A DNA stretch of 34,214 bases from Spirosoma panaciterrae DSM 21099. GTDB lineage: Bacteria; Bacteroidota; Bacteroidia; Cytophagales; Spirosomataceae. Below the pieces are notes generated by a model. It saw only the letters and a program-made list of their open reading frames with translations, did no database searches and was not told the origin of the DNA. A program made the position numbers and the translations under genes. Shown one piece after another: positions 16,716 through 25,561 of this stretch (positions within the stretch are counted from its first letter, which is position 1; every line of letters starts with the position of its first letter). Where the stretch lies: NCBI RefSeq assembly GCF_000374025.1, contig NZ_KB893210.1, positions 1,860 to 36,073 of the forward strand. The letters are read 5' to 3'.

Positions 16716-17786
16716 TTAGTTAGTTAAACGGCTGAGCGGAACAACCGCTCTTAGGTTAATCAGAGGAGTTACCTGAAGAAAGCTGTCGTAAATCTTGTTC
16801 ATGAAAGGGGAATACCGAACTTCGGCCGAAAGCATTTTCTTATAGCTTATTCCTGCCCCCGTATCGAATAAACCTAAAACGGTGGATAATCCTGTATAAA
16901 GCTTAGCCTGAATCGCTTTTTTGCCAAAATAACGCCCAGCGTAGAGCCCAATTTGGTAAACAGTTTCGTCGCCGGTAAACGTAGTCTGGCGGACATTACC
17001 CAAGTCAATTAACGCAAAGACATTATGAAATTGCCTTGGGAAAAGAATTTGGACCGTTAGCCCATAGCCAACGGTGCGTTGATACTTCGTTTGCCAGGTA
17101 GAGCCAAATCCACCGACGCCAATAATGGGTTTGCTCCATTTTTTTTGTTCCAGGTATATTTTAGAATCTATCCGGCAAAATGTCAGATACGCTTTAAGAA
17201 GCTTAATAATGCTGGACTCTGTATACTGAACGGCATCTGTACGTAGCGTTGGACATTCATATAAAAGCTCCCGAAGTTGTTTTCGGTAGGCCGGATCGTT
17301 ATAGGTGTAAAGCGTAGGGCCTTTAATTAATGGGATCGTGATGTTGTGCAACAGGGCCAGCGAGTCGTACTTGGCGATCACAAATCGAGCCGTAGCACTC
17401 GCGTCGAAGAGTCGGTATAGTTTGATCGACTGGCTATCCAGCAACAGCTCGGACAAATAGTAGGTGGAATCGATTCGTTCATAAATGCTTTCACCCACCT
17501 TTACCGGGGTCTTTACATAGTAAGGCATTTTTAGGTATAAGCCTTCATAAACAGGACCATCAATGATAGTCAGCCTTTGTATGTCTTGTGCCTGGATGCG
17601 CGTATAGGCACTCAGCGAGTCGCGCCCAAACTCAACGTAGCTGGGGCTTTTATCCCAATCATAAAAACGGATAAAGCCCGATGTCGTTTTATCATTTCTA
17701 TCCGTTAGCGATACTGACCTATTTTGATACTGACCCAATAACGTTCCCGACAAAATACAGGATAAAAGAGTGAAAAGAAAACGCAT
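16716..17786 (-). CDS. Exported protein with barrel-like C-terminus, unknown function
   Basis: 356 residues from the ATG at 17786, where MRFLFTLLSCILSGTLLG gives a good signal peptide; a TTG 12 codons upstream does not. The first half is mixed strands with many Tyr and Asp (SVSLTDRNDKTTSGFIRFYDWDKSPSYVEF, YYLSELLLDSQSIKLYRLF). The last 140 residues have alternating strands (KPIIGVGGFGSTWQTKYQRTVGYGLTVQILF, VFALIDLGNVRQTTF, YQIGLYAGRYFGKKAIQAKLYTGLSTVLGLF, SAEVRYSPF) like a small outer-membrane barrel. Such two-part proteins are frequent in Cytophagales. I do not recognise a family. It has a near-perfect promoter and probably leads into rsmH. Confidence 0.87.
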   Translation of the reverse strand: MRFLFTLLSCILSGTLLGQYQNRSVSLTDRNDKTTSGFIRFYDWDKSPSYVEFGRDSLSAYTRIQAQDIQRLTIIDGPVYEGLYLKMPYYVKTPVKVGESIYERIDSTYYLSELLLDSQSIKLYRLFDASATARFVIAKYDSLALLHNITIPLIKGPTLYTYNDPAYRKQLRELLYECPTLRTDAVQYTESSIIKLLKAYLTFCRIDSKIYLEQKKWSKPIIGVGGFGSTWQTKYQRTVGYGLTVQILFPRQFHNVFALIDLGNVRQTTFTGDETVYQIGLYAGRYFGKKAIQAKLYTGLSTVLGLFDTGAGISYKKMLSAEVRYSPFMNKIYDSFLQVTPLINLRAVVPLSRLTN

Positions 17787-17862
17787 TTCAATGAATTTGG
17801 TGTGAACGTAGCCCGATAACAACTATTTTAGAGGATAACACGTTGCGAGGAATGACAACGTA

Positions 17863-17893
17863 CAAAGCTATCAAACAGGAGCTATCTCACAAA
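17863..17893 (-). promoter_or_regulatory. Bacteroidota-type promoter of the exported-protein/rsmH unit
   Basis: Minus-strand TTTG (17890-17893), exactly 19 bases, then TAGCTTTG (17863-17870), matching the consensus fully. The predicted 5' leader to the ATG at 17786 is about 70 bases. The box lies five bases from the divergent TlpA-like start codon at 17898. Confidence 0.7.
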
Positions 17894-17897
17894 TTCT

Positions 17898-19166
17898 ATG
17901 AATTACAAAGCGGGTAGAGTTGGAATCATAGTCTGCTTATTTATGTCGTTTGTGACGGTCGGTTTCGGACAGGTTTCTTCCGTCAAACCGGGGCAATATC
18001 GGGCTGTGCTTAAAACCAAAGGTGGCGATCTGCCATTTGGGTTGTCGATTCAGCCCGGTTCCGCTGCAAATGCCTACACGGTGTTCGCTCTAAACGGAAA
18101 CGAACGGCTGCCACTGGACGCGGCTACTGTGCAGGGCGATTCGATCCGTATACCCAATGCCTTGTTTGAGTCGGAACTGGTTGCAAAGATAGATGGGAAT
18201 ACGCTCCGGGGCACGTATCGTCGAAAACGAGTCGGACAGCCTTTGCAAACGTTGCCCTTCGAAGCCGAATATGGAAAGACGTATCGGTTCGTGCCGGAGG
18301 GCGAATCGGGAGGGGGGCGGTCGGCATCATCGAACGTTACGGGCAAATGGGCGACCGATTTCGGCAGCGAAACAGGGAAAGTTGATACCGTCAACGCGGT
18401 TGGTATTTTTGATCAGAAAGGGAATCAGCTGACGGGTACATTCCTGACTCCTACCGGCGATTATCGGTATCTGGAAGGTAATGTAGTGGGCGATAGTCTG
18501 TTTCTGTCCTGCTTCGATGGATCACACGTCTATCTATTTAAAGCAAAACATGATCCGGCTACCAAAACCCTTAAAGGCGGTTTATGGGCTGGTATTTCGG
18601 GCTATGAGTCCTGGGTAGCCCGCTTTGATCCCAAAGCAGATTTGCCCGACCCGGCTAAACTGACCTACCTGAAACCTGGCTCAAAGACCCTCAAGGCCAC
18701 GTTTCCTGAACCGAATGGCAACGTCGTTTCGCTGACAGACCCACGTTTTAAAGGAAAAGTGACCATTGTGCAGATCATGGGTTCGTGGTGCCCCAACTGT
18801 ATGGACGAGACGAACTTTATGAGCCCCTGGTTCAAAAAGAACAAATCCCGTGGGGTCGAAATCCTGGGGTTGTCGTTTGAACGTTCGCCCGATATGGCCG
18901 AGTCGGGGCCAAAAATTGAGCGGATGAAACAACGGTTCAAAATCGATTATCCCATTGTACTGGCCGGAACCAACGATAAGATGCAGGCGTCAAAAGCGTT
19001 GCCCGATCTGAATGCGGTTGTGGCTTTCCCGACAACGATCTTCATCGATAAAAAAGGTCAGGTGCGTCATATTCATACCGGTTTCTCCGGCCCCGGTACT
19101 GGCAAATACTACGACCAGTACATTGAAGAGTTTAATCGGCTCATCGATAAATTGCTGGCAGAGTAG
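17898..19166 (+). CDS. TlpA-like disulfide reductase with long N-terminal domain
   Basis: 422 residues. A signal peptide (MNYKAGRVGIIVCLFMSFVTVGFG) precedes about 220 residues of strand-rich sequence (GQYRAVLKTKGGDLPFGLSIQPG, GTYRRKR, GKWATDFGSETGKVDTVNAVGIFDQKGNQLTGTFL), then a TlpA/thioredoxin domain from about 280. Its redox motif is W297-C298-P299-N300-C301 and the cis-Pro loop is AFPTTIFID. Periplasmic TlpA-like proteins reduce or shuffle disulfides. The N-terminal part resembles the unnamed domains of Bacteroidota thiol reductases that bind lipids or glycans. A hairpin follows, so it ends its own transcript before the MarR gene. Confidence 0.94.
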   Translation: MNYKAGRVGIIVCLFMSFVTVGFGQVSSVKPGQYRAVLKTKGGDLPFGLSIQPGSAANAYTVFALNGNERLPLDAATVQGDSIRIPNALFESELVAKIDGNTLRGTYRRKRVGQPLQTLPFEAEYGKTYRFVPEGESGGGRSASSNVTGKWATDFGSETGKVDTVNAVGIFDQKGNQLTGTFLTPTGDYRYLEGNVVGDSLFLSCFDGSHVYLFKAKHDPATKTLKGGLWAGISGYESWVARFDPKADLPDPAKLTYLKPGSKTLKATFPEPNGNVVSLTDPRFKGKVTIVQIMGSWCPNCMDETNFMSPWFKKNKSRGVEILGLSFERSPDMAESGPKIERMKQRFKIDYPIVLAGTNDKMQASKALPDLNAVVAFPTTIFIDKKGQVRHIHTGFSGPGTGKYYDQYIEEFNRLIDKLLAE

Positions 19167-19178
19167 TTGACGGATTTT

Positions 19179-19228
19179 ATTCGTGGCGTCGTGTAGTCTA
19201 GTTTGAAAGACTTCATGACGCCACGAAT
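19179..19228 (+). terminator. Hairpin after the TlpA-like gene
   Basis: ATTCGTGGCGTC (19179-19190) and GACGCCACGAAT (19217-19228) are perfect complements, with an inner GTCT/AGAC stem. No T-run. Confidence 0.6.
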
Positions 19229-19263
19229 TCATTAGAAGGCTTTGTTGCTATTTTATAAAATTC

Positions 19264-19285
19264 GTATGCATGCATACTATTTTTG
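19264..19285 (+). promoter_or_regulatory. Palindromic operator touching a -7 box, upstream of marR-fadB
   Basis: GTATGCATGCATAC (19264-19277) is a perfect 14-bp palindrome and I found no second copy in the window. It is followed at once by TATTTTTG (19278-19285), a perfect TAnnTTTG box, though no clear -33 element is visible. The MarR ATG is at 19334. A repressor on the palindrome would block this promoter, so autoregulation by the MarR product is the simplest reading. Confidence 0.6.
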
Positions 19286-19333
19286 GTAAAAATTGGTAGA
19301 TTTACGTCCAGAAGGGATAGGACGACATCGACC

Positions 19334-19804
19334 ATGAAGAAGGAGAAAACCGTTGATTTTCATATAAAATGGGGTTGGCATGCCATTTCGCGCATGTATA
19401 ACGCCTATGCAGCCCGCTACGACATTACGATGGCGATTGGCTACGTGCTGCTCAACATCGACCTGGAAGAAGGTACGCCCGCTACTAAAATTGGCCCTAC
19501 GCTCGGTATGGAACCCCGTTCGCTGGTGCGAATGCTGAAAAGTCTGGAAGAACGGGGTTTGATTCGTCGGGAAGTAGACGAAACCGATAAACGGTTTGTC
19601 CGAATATTCCTGACCGAGGAGGGCAAAGCCAAACGCGAACTCGCCCGCGATGGGGTAATCCTGTTCAATAATATGGTTCGCGAGAAAATCCCGCTGGATA
19701 AACTGGTCATCTTTTTCGAGGTTATGAAAGACATTATCCAGATGGTGGAGGACGAAAATACCCGCATCAAAACAACCGAATCCGAAGAACTTTCGCTGGA
19801 CTAA
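19334..19804 (+). CDS. MarR family transcriptional regulator
   Basis: 156 residues from the ATG at 19334; a TTG at 19283 overlaps the predicted -7 box and is rejected. The winged helix-turn-helix is clear: PATKIGPTLGMEPRSLVRMLKSLEERGLIRREVDETDKRFVRIFLTEEG near 49-97, with the wing at DETDKRF. Helical ends give the dimer interface. It stands 73 bases upstream of fadB on the same strand, so it is likely to regulate fatty-acid degradation, possibly responding to acyl-CoA, as seen for MarR-type genes beside beta-oxidation operons in Bacteroidota. The palindrome before it is a candidate binding site. The acidic C-terminal tail (TTESEELSLD) is unremarkable. Confidence 0.93.
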   Translation: MKKEKTVDFHIKWGWHAISRMYNAYAARYDITMAIGYVLLNIDLEEGTPATKIGPTLGMEPRSLVRMLKSLEERGLIRREVDETDKRFVRIFLTEEGKAKRELARDGVILFNNMVREKIPLDKLVIFFEVMKDIIQMVEDENTRIKTTESEELSLD

Positions 19805-19877
19805 CATACTGTCAATTAAGGCTGGACGCGTCTGGTTAAGACAGGTTCAGCCTGTTCTATTTGCGTTAAACTAAACC

Positions 19878-22328
19878 ATGGAAGCTACCTTAGAAAAACC
19901 CAAATCGGAGGGGTGGTCCCTTCAGACAAAAAATCGTACGATTCGGCGCGTGGCTGTGCTGGGATCTGGTATTATGGGCTCACGCATTGCCGCTCATTTT
20001 GCCAATATTGGTGTTGATGTGCTCTTGCTGGATATTGTGCCGAAAGAACCCAGCGAGGCAGAACAGGCCAAAGGATTAACCACCACCAGTCCGGCGGTTC
20101 GGAACCGAATTGTGAACGACTCGTTTCAAGCGATGCTGAAGGCAAGTCCCGCTTCGCTGTATAGTCCCAAATTTGCCGACCGGATCAAACTGGGGAATTT
20201 CGATGATAACCTGAAAGAAATAGGCGCATACGATTGGGTAATCGAAGTGGTGGTGGAGCGGCTGGATATTAAACGGTCGGTTTACGAGCGCGTTGAGCAG
20301 TTTCGGAAACCGGGTACCCTGATTACATCCAACACATCCGGGATTCCGATGCACCTATTGGCCGAAGGACGGAGCGAGGATTTTCGTCGGAATTTCTGTG
20401 GTACTCACTTCTTTAATCCGCCCCGGTATCTGCGGTTACTGGAAATCATTCCTGGGCCTGATACCGACCCCGCTGTTGTCGATTTCCTGATGAACTACGG
20501 GGATTTATATCTGGGCAAAACAACTGTTTTGTGTAAGGATACGCCCGGTTTTATTGCCAATCGACTCGGTATTCAATCATTGATCCAAACCATTCGGGTA
20601 GCCGAAGAACTTGGATTATCGGTTGAAGAAGTGGATAAACTGACTGGTCCGGTGGTGGGCCGTCCAAAGTCGGGAACGTTCCGCCTTTCGGATGTAGTAG
20701 GGCTAGACACAACCGTTAACGTAGCCGGCAACCTCGTCAAAATGGAGCACGACGAGTCGAGAGATTCGTTCGAACTGCCCGCATCAGTGAAAAAACTGAT
20801 GGAAAATAAATGGCTTGGCGACAAAACCGGGCAGGGTTATTACAAGAAAACCAAAGACGAAAAAGGGCAGACGCTGATTCTGGCGCTCGATCTGAAAACA
20901 TACGAGTACAAGCCCTCGGAAAAGGTCAAATTCGCGACACTCGACAGCACCAAAGCGATTGATAACCTGAAGAATCGCTTTCCGGTACTGATTGCCGGGA
21001 AAGACAAAGCAGGCGAATTTTACCGACGTACCTTTGCCGATGGGTTCCGCTATGCGACTTACCGCATTCCCGAAATTTCGGATGAACTCTATCGCATTGA
21101 TGCCGCCATTACGGCCGGATTTGGCTGGCAAATGGGCTTGTTTGAAACCTGGGATGCCATTGGTGTGAAGAAGGGAGTTGAACTGATCGAATCCTTTGGT
21201 CAGAAGCCCGCCCAATGGGTATACGATATGCTCGACGCTGGCTTCGACTCGTTTTACAAGGTAGAAAACGGCAAGCGTAAGTATTACGATATTCCGACAA
21301 AAAGCTACAAAGTAATTCCGGGTACCGAAGCGTTCACTATTCTGGAAAACCTCAGTAACAACATTGTCTGGAAAAATGCAGGCGCAAATATCATTGACCT
21401 GGGCGATGGCATTCTGAACGTCGAATTCCGCAGCAAGATGAACACGTTTGGCCAGGAGGTTTCTGAAGCCCTGAACAAAGGTATTTCACTGGCCGAGAAA
21501 GATTTCCGGGGCCTGGTTGTGGGCAACGATTCGACGGAAGCCTTCTCGGCAGGAGCTAATCTGGCTACGCTGTTCATGTTTGCCGTTGAGCAGGAGTTCG
21601 ACGAGGTCAATCTGATGATTGCGCAGTTCCAGAAGCTCATTACGCGACTTCGGTATTCATCCATCCCCGTTGTGGTGGCACCTCATACTTTAACCCTGGG
21701 CGGTGGCTGCGAAGCCGTATTACACGCCGACCGGGTGGTAGCGCATGCCGAAAGTTACATTGGCTTGGTTGAAGTGGGCGTTGGCCTGATTCCTGCCGGT
21801 GGAGGCACCAAAGAAATGGCTGCCCGTGCATCGGATCTGTACCAGACGGGCGATCCAGAGCTAAATATTGTGCAAAATGTGTTCATGAACATCGCAACGG
21901 CAAAAGTGTCGACTTCGGCGCAGGAGGCCCGCGAAATGAACTACCTCCGCTCGACGGACCAGATTGTGCTGAACCGAAGTCGTTTGCTTGCCGAAGCCAA
22001 ACAGGCGGCTATCGAATTGGCTGAGAACGGGTACACCCAACCCAAGCCCCGAACTGATATTAAAGTACAGGGTAAGACAGGGATTGCCTTGTTTAAGGCA
22101 GGTATTACAGCCATGCATATGGGACGCTACATTTCGGACCATGACCGAAAAATTGCCGATAAGCTGGCCTATGTTATTTGTGGAGGTGATCTGAGTACGC
22201 CACAGGCTGTTTCGGAACAATATCTGCTGGATCTGGAGCGGGAGGCTTTCCTGTCCCTGACGGGTGAAAAGAAAACCCTTGAACGAATTCAGAGTCTGCT
22301 GACTGGCGGTAAAGCCCTGCGAAATTAA
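19878..22328 (+). CDS. 3-hydroxyacyl-CoA dehydrogenase/enoyl-CoA hydratase (FadB-like, dehydrogenase first)
   Basis: 816 residues. The NAD-binding loop is VLGSGIMGS with Gly29, Gly31 and Gly34. CGTHFFNPPRYLRLLEIIPG holds the catalytic His, and TPGFIANRLG opens the C-terminal dehydrogenase domain. From about 500 onward the enoyl-CoA hydratase/isomerase domain follows: FSAGANL, PHTLTLGGGCEAVLHADRVVAHAESYIGLVEVGVGLIPAGGGT. This order (dehydrogenase then hydratase) is that of FadN-type proteins, opposite to E. coli FadB. It catalyses hydration of trans-2-enoyl-CoA and oxidation of 3-hydroxyacyl-CoA in beta-oxidation. Together with the MarR gene it forms a likely operon. The thiolase and acyl-CoA dehydrogenase that often follow in Bacteroidota are absent; a terminator ends the unit. 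Confidence 0.96.
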   Translation: MEATLEKPKSEGWSLQTKNRTIRRVAVLGSGIMGSRIAAHFANIGVDVLLLDIVPKEPSEAEQAKGLTTTSPAVRNRIVNDSFQAMLKASPASLYSPKFADRIKLGNFDDNLKEIGAYDWVIEVVVERLDIKRSVYERVEQFRKPGTLITSNTSGIPMHLLAEGRSEDFRRNFCGTHFFNPPRYLRLLEIIPGPDTDPAVVDFLMNYGDLYLGKTTVLCKDTPGFIANRLGIQSLIQTIRVAEELGLSVEEVDKLTGPVVGRPKSGTFRLSDVVGLDTTVNVAGNLVKMEHDESRDSFELPASVKKLMENKWLGDKTGQGYYKKTKDEKGQTLILALDLKTYEYKPSEKVKFATLDSTKAIDNLKNRFPVLIAGKDKAGEFYRRTFADGFRYATYRIPEISDELYRIDAAITAGFGWQMGLFETWDAIGVKKGVELIESFGQKPAQWVYDMLDAGFDSFYKVENGKRKYYDIPTKSYKVIPGTEAFTILENLSNNIVWKNAGANIIDLGDGILNVEFRSKMNTFGQEVSEALNKGISLAEKDFRGLVVGNDSTEAFSAGANLATLFMFAVEQEFDEVNLMIAQFQKLITRLRYSSIPVVVAPHTLTLGGGCEAVLHADRVVAHAESYIGLVEVGVGLIPAGGGTKEMAARASDLYQTGDPELNIVQNVFMNIATAKVSTSAQEAREMNYLRSTDQIVLNRSRLLAEAKQAAIELAENGYTQPKPRTDIKVQGKTGIALFKAGITAMHMGRYISDHDRKIADKLAYVICGGDLSTPQAVSEQYLLDLEREAFLSLTGEKKTLERIQSLLTGGKALRN

Positions 22329-22350
22329 GGAAATAGTACCTGTTTGCATG

Positions 22351-22424
22351 CGCGGGTATTGAGCGGTAAACCGGAAAAAAATCGGTCAGCCGTCTCAATA
22401 TCCGCGTTTTAGTTTGTCTTTTTT
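22351..22424 (+). terminator. Terminator of the fadB transcript
   Basis: CGCGGGTATTGAG (22351-22363) pairs with CTCAATATCCGCG (22394-22406), with one G-U pair and an inner CCG/CGG stem, followed by TTTTAGTTTGTCTTTTTT. Confidence 0.85.
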
Positions 22425-22757
22425 CGTAGTCTCTATCAATATCAATCTGATGGAGTAGGCTCTCAATAAGCGGAACAAGCAACAGATTTTAGAAATTATT
22501 AGTATACAAATAATATTATATCGTTACTATTAAATAGCCGACAACGTAAATTTTATTGATTAAAACCGGTTACTAAGTATATATTGCAAGTACTTTATGG
22601 TAACATAATATTGTATTATATAGGGGTACGATTAAATATATTTTAGGTCACCTACCTTTTAATATATTTTTTAAAAAGCAAGGACTTAAGTATGTGCGTT
22701 TTAACGTAACTTTTCAATGGCATTACGCCCTAACCCATAGAGATAATTTATTGTATT
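22425..22757. other. AT-rich intergenic region before the sigma factor gene
   Basis: About 330 bases, strongly AT-rich, with runs such as ATATATTTT and TTTTTTAAAAA and no convincing gene on either strand. It presumably holds the sigma factor promoter and may be bent or bound by nucleoid proteins. A TTG and a TATATATTG lie 19 bases apart near 22558-22590, but the match is weak. Confidence 0.5.
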
Positions 22758-23309
22758 ATGACTGATCTGATCAGCGACGAGGATATGATTCGTCAGTACC
22801 TGTCGAGTCAGCCTAACCACTGTTTTGAGATATTGTATAAACGGTATGTCAACAAGGTCTATAGACGTTGTCTGTCAATGACAAAAGACCCGCTAAAGGC
22901 CGAAGATTTTACACACGACATATTTCTGAAAGTATTTAATCGACTTGAGGCTTTTCAGGAGCGGTCGAGTTTCTCAACCTGGTTATACGCTATTTCATTC
23001 AACTATTGCTCTGACCAAATCCGATTGGCGAAGCGGATGAGCTTCATTACTGCCGAAGAGGAACTCGATCAGAACATACCCGAATCCGAAGATGTTTCGG
23101 CACAGGATGAGGCCATGCAGCTTGTGGGCCGAATCTGGAAAACCCTTTCGACCAAAGAGCGTATGCTGTTGCAACTCAAGTACGAAGAGGAACTGAGTGT
23201 ACACGACATCGCCAGCCTGTATAGCCTGAATCCAAGTACAGTAAAAATGCGGCTCAAACGAAGCCGGGATAAGATTCAGCAACTCTACGCTAAAGCCTAT
23301 TACGACTAG
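22758..23309 (+). CDS. ECF-type RNA polymerase sigma factor
   Basis: 183 residues. Region 2 is present (LYKRYVNKVYRRCLSMTKDPLKAEDFTHDIFLKVFNRLEAFQERSSFSTWLYAISFNYCSDQIR, about 25-90), with the DxTxDIFLKVF core that contacts the core enzyme and the -10 box. Region 4 is the helix-turn-helix LSVHDIASLYSLNPSTVKMRLKRSRDKIQQLY near 150-180. Only these two regions exist, as in extracytoplasmic-function sigma factors of Bacteroidota. No anti-sigma gene or TonB-receptor gene lies next to it: the following gene is convergent. The regulon and signal are therefore unknown. The long AT-rich leader upstream is unusual for the window. Confidence 0.95.
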   Translation: MTDLISDEDMIRQYLSSQPNHCFEILYKRYVNKVYRRCLSMTKDPLKAEDFTHDIFLKVFNRLEAFQERSSFSTWLYAISFNYCSDQIRLAKRMSFITAEEELDQNIPESEDVSAQDEAMQLVGRIWKTLSTKERMLLQLKYEEELSVHDIASLYSLNPSTVKMRLKRSRDKIQQLYAKAYYD

Positions 23310-23374
23310 TCGGAAAAGCCTAATTCTGGCTGGTTATGACCTGTACAGATCGCAACCAGCCGTGCCTGACTAGT
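23305..23374. terminator. Nested hairpin between convergent sigma factor and ligase genes
   Basis: Outer arms ACTAGTC (23305-23311) and GACTAGT (23368-23374) enclose an inner stem GGCTGGTT (23328-23335) with AACCAGCC (23354-23361). It overlaps both stop codons. Confidence 0.55.
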
Positions 23375-25392
23375 TAGCGTACAAATTCGGTGAACTGATC
23401 CAGAGCAGCTGGATTTCGGAGCGTGTCTTTACTGGTTGCCAGAGAAGCATCCATACCCGACAGGATTTTCTTGATGGGCGTTTCCAGCTTTTTACCGCTA
23501 ATGGTATAAGGGATTTCCCGGATTGAATAGACCTGATCGGGAACGTGACGAGGGCTGAACTGGCTTCGGAGTGTTTGCTTTATCCGCCCCACCAGTTCGT
23601 CCGTGAGCGAGTACCCTTCGCGCAGCACGACAAACAAAGGCATAAAATACCGCCCACCCGGCTGCTCCAGCCCAACGATCAAACTGTCGGCGATTTCGGG
23701 TAAGTTTTCGACCGCGCTATAAATCTCGCTGGTGCCAATCCGGACACCATCCCGATTGAGGGTCGCGTCGGAGCGGCCATAGATGATCACGCCGTTGTGG
23801 CGGGTAATCTGGATGTAGTCGCCATGCCGCCAGATACCCGGATAATCGACAAAATAGCTCTTGCGGTATCGGTCGTTGTTGGGGTCGTTCCAGAAGTAAA
23901 TGGGCATGGAAGGCATAGGGGCCAGAATAACCATTTCTCCCAGCGATTCCCGAACGGGTTTTGCGTTCTCGTCGAATGCTTCGATATGAGCCCCCAGCAT
24001 ACGGCACTGAATTTCGCCTTCGTATACGGGTAACAGTGGGTTACCACCAACGAACGCACTGCATACATCCGTACCGCCACTGAGCGAGATCAGCCAGACG
24101 GTCGGCTTAATGGCTGCGTATATCCAGCGAAAGCCTTCCGGCGGTAAGGGGGAGCCTGTTGACCCGATGGTACGCAAAGCCGACAGTTTGGCAAGTTGCC
24201 CCGGTTGGATATCCGCTCGTAGACAGGCCAGATAATAAGCGGCTCCTCCACCAAAGTGATTGACCTGAGCCGTTTCGGCTAGTTTCCATAATACATGAAG
24301 ATTGGGGTAGCCAGCCGCCCCATCGTAGAGTACCAGTGTAGCACCGACGAGCATCGACCCCATCGCATAATTCCACATCATCCAGCCGGTAGTCGAATAC
24401 CAGAAATACCGTTCGCCAACACGCACATCCTGATGCAAAGCCAGTGCTTTCATGTGTTCGAGCAGACAGCCGCCCACACTATGGGTAATGGCTTTGGGCT
24501 TTCCGGTAGTTCCTGACGAGTACAATATCCAGATGGGGTGCTCGAACGGTACAGGTTCAAACGTCAAGCCATCGGGAGCTGGCGTAGTCAGTACATCCTG
24601 CCAGTGGACAAACCTGGCCGTTCGCCCTACTGCAGGGTCGGTCGGTGGAGTCAGCCCGTCGTTTGGGGTTACGGATCGGTAAGAAACCCAGATTACTTCC
24701 TGAAGCGAAGGCAGACGGGTGCTAAGGTCACGTATAGCATCCACCTTATCGATGACTTTGCCATTATACTGATACGTGTCGATGGCAATGAGTAGTTTAG
24801 GCTGAATTTGCTGGAATCGGTCGACAACGCTATCGGTTCCAAAATCGGGCGAGCAGCTCGACCAGATGGCTCCAATTGAATTGGCTGCCAGGAAGGCCAC
24901 AACCGCTTCGGGTATGTTGGGCAATACCGCCACCACCCGATCACCCTTTTCTACACCAGCCTGTCGTAAATAAGCCGCTACGGCCATCACCTGACGTTCC
25001 AGGGTAGACCAGGAGATGGCCGTTAATGGCTGTTGCTCGGAGGCAAACAGAAGAGCGGGTCGACTGGCTGCCTGGTGAGCGGGTTTGTGCCGGAAAACGT
25101 GTTCGGCATAATTGAGTGTAGCCCCACGAAACCATTCTACCCCAATCATATCGGCATCGCTCGGTCGGAAAATTACCTGCTGGTAGGGCGAGTGACTTTG
25201 CACGTCAAAAAATTGCCAGATACTCTCCCAGAACGCTTCCAGATCCGTTACCGACCAATCCCAGAGATCGGCATAATCACGAAAGTAGAGGCCTTTTTTA
25301 ATGAAAAGCCAGTCCATGTAGCGTTTCATCAGGGTTTGTTCAACGGTCCGTCGATCGGGCGTATATAGCGGTTTTTCGGTAGGTGAGGGCAT
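23374..25392 (-). CDS. aacS: Acetoacetate--CoA ligase
   Basis: 672 residues, the normal length. The N-terminus (MDWLFIKKGLYFRDYADLWDWSVTDLEAFW, then FDVQSHSPYQQVI) and RGATLNYAEHVFRH are characteristic of acetoacetyl-CoA synthetases, distinguishing them from acetyl-CoA synthetase. Adenylation motifs are present: ILYSSGTTGKPKAITHS, TTGWMMWNYAMGSML, SLSGGTDVCSAFVGGNP, and a C-terminal ISGKKLETPIKKIL with the catalytic lysine. The reaction activates acetoacetate with ATP and CoA, feeding ketone bodies or leucine breakdown into acetyl-CoA. It is separately transcribed and convergent with the sigma factor gene. The beta-oxidation operon 1 kb away makes a shared catabolic role plausible but not shown. 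Confidence 0.95.
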   Translation of the reverse strand: MPSPTEKPLYTPDRRTVEQTLMKRYMDWLFIKKGLYFRDYADLWDWSVTDLEAFWESIWQFFDVQSHSPYQQVIFRPSDADMIGVEWFRGATLNYAEHVFRHKPAHQAASRPALLFASEQQPLTAISWSTLERQVMAVAAYLRQAGVEKGDRVVAVLPNIPEAVVAFLAANSIGAIWSSCSPDFGTDSVVDRFQQIQPKLLIAIDTYQYNGKVIDKVDAIRDLSTRLPSLQEVIWVSYRSVTPNDGLTPPTDPAVGRTARFVHWQDVLTTPAPDGLTFEPVPFEHPIWILYSSGTTGKPKAITHSVGGCLLEHMKALALHQDVRVGERYFWYSTTGWMMWNYAMGSMLVGATLVLYDGAAGYPNLHVLWKLAETAQVNHFGGGAAYYLACLRADIQPGQLAKLSALRTIGSTGSPLPPEGFRWIYAAIKPTVWLISLSGGTDVCSAFVGGNPLLPVYEGEIQCRMLGAHIEAFDENAKPVRESLGEMVILAPMPSMPIYFWNDPNNDRYRKSYFVDYPGIWRHGDYIQITRHNGVIIYGRSDATLNRDGVRIGTSEIYSAVENLPEIADSLIVGLEQPGGRYFMPLFVVLREGYSLTDELVGRIKQTLRSQFSPRHVPDQVYSIREIPYTISGKKLETPIKKILSGMDASLATSKDTLRNPAALDQFTEFVR

Positions 25393-25403
25393 TGGTGGTA
25401 GGG

Positions 25404-25484
25404 AGTCGTTAGTCGTTTTTGTATCCGTCGTCAGTTGATAGCGGTATCGTCAAATCGGCAACCAATAACTATCGACTAACGACT
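25404..25484. repeat. 12-bp inverted repeat in a divergent intergenic region
   Basis: AGTCGTTAGTCG (25404-25415) and CGACTAACGACT (25473-25484) are exact complements, with further partial pairing inside (GTTGATAG with CTATCGAC). It lies upstream of both the ligase and the pseudouridine synthase, so it is not a normal terminator site. Confidence 0.7.
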
Positions 25485-25561
25485 GACCACTCCTCTGGAT
25501 TGTTTTTTCAATAAAATGCGTTTCGGAAAAAGAAGTTTTACGGGGTTATCCTGAAAAAACC

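Noticed and set aside
16677..17822. A division (dcw) cluster around rsmH
   Set aside because: No mraZ, ftsL, penicillin-binding protein or mur gene is found on either side.
19277..19807. Minus-strand frame of 176 codons over the MarR gene
   Set aside because: The plus frame has a clear winged helix and its own promoter and operator; the opposite frame shows no fold and is a shadow.
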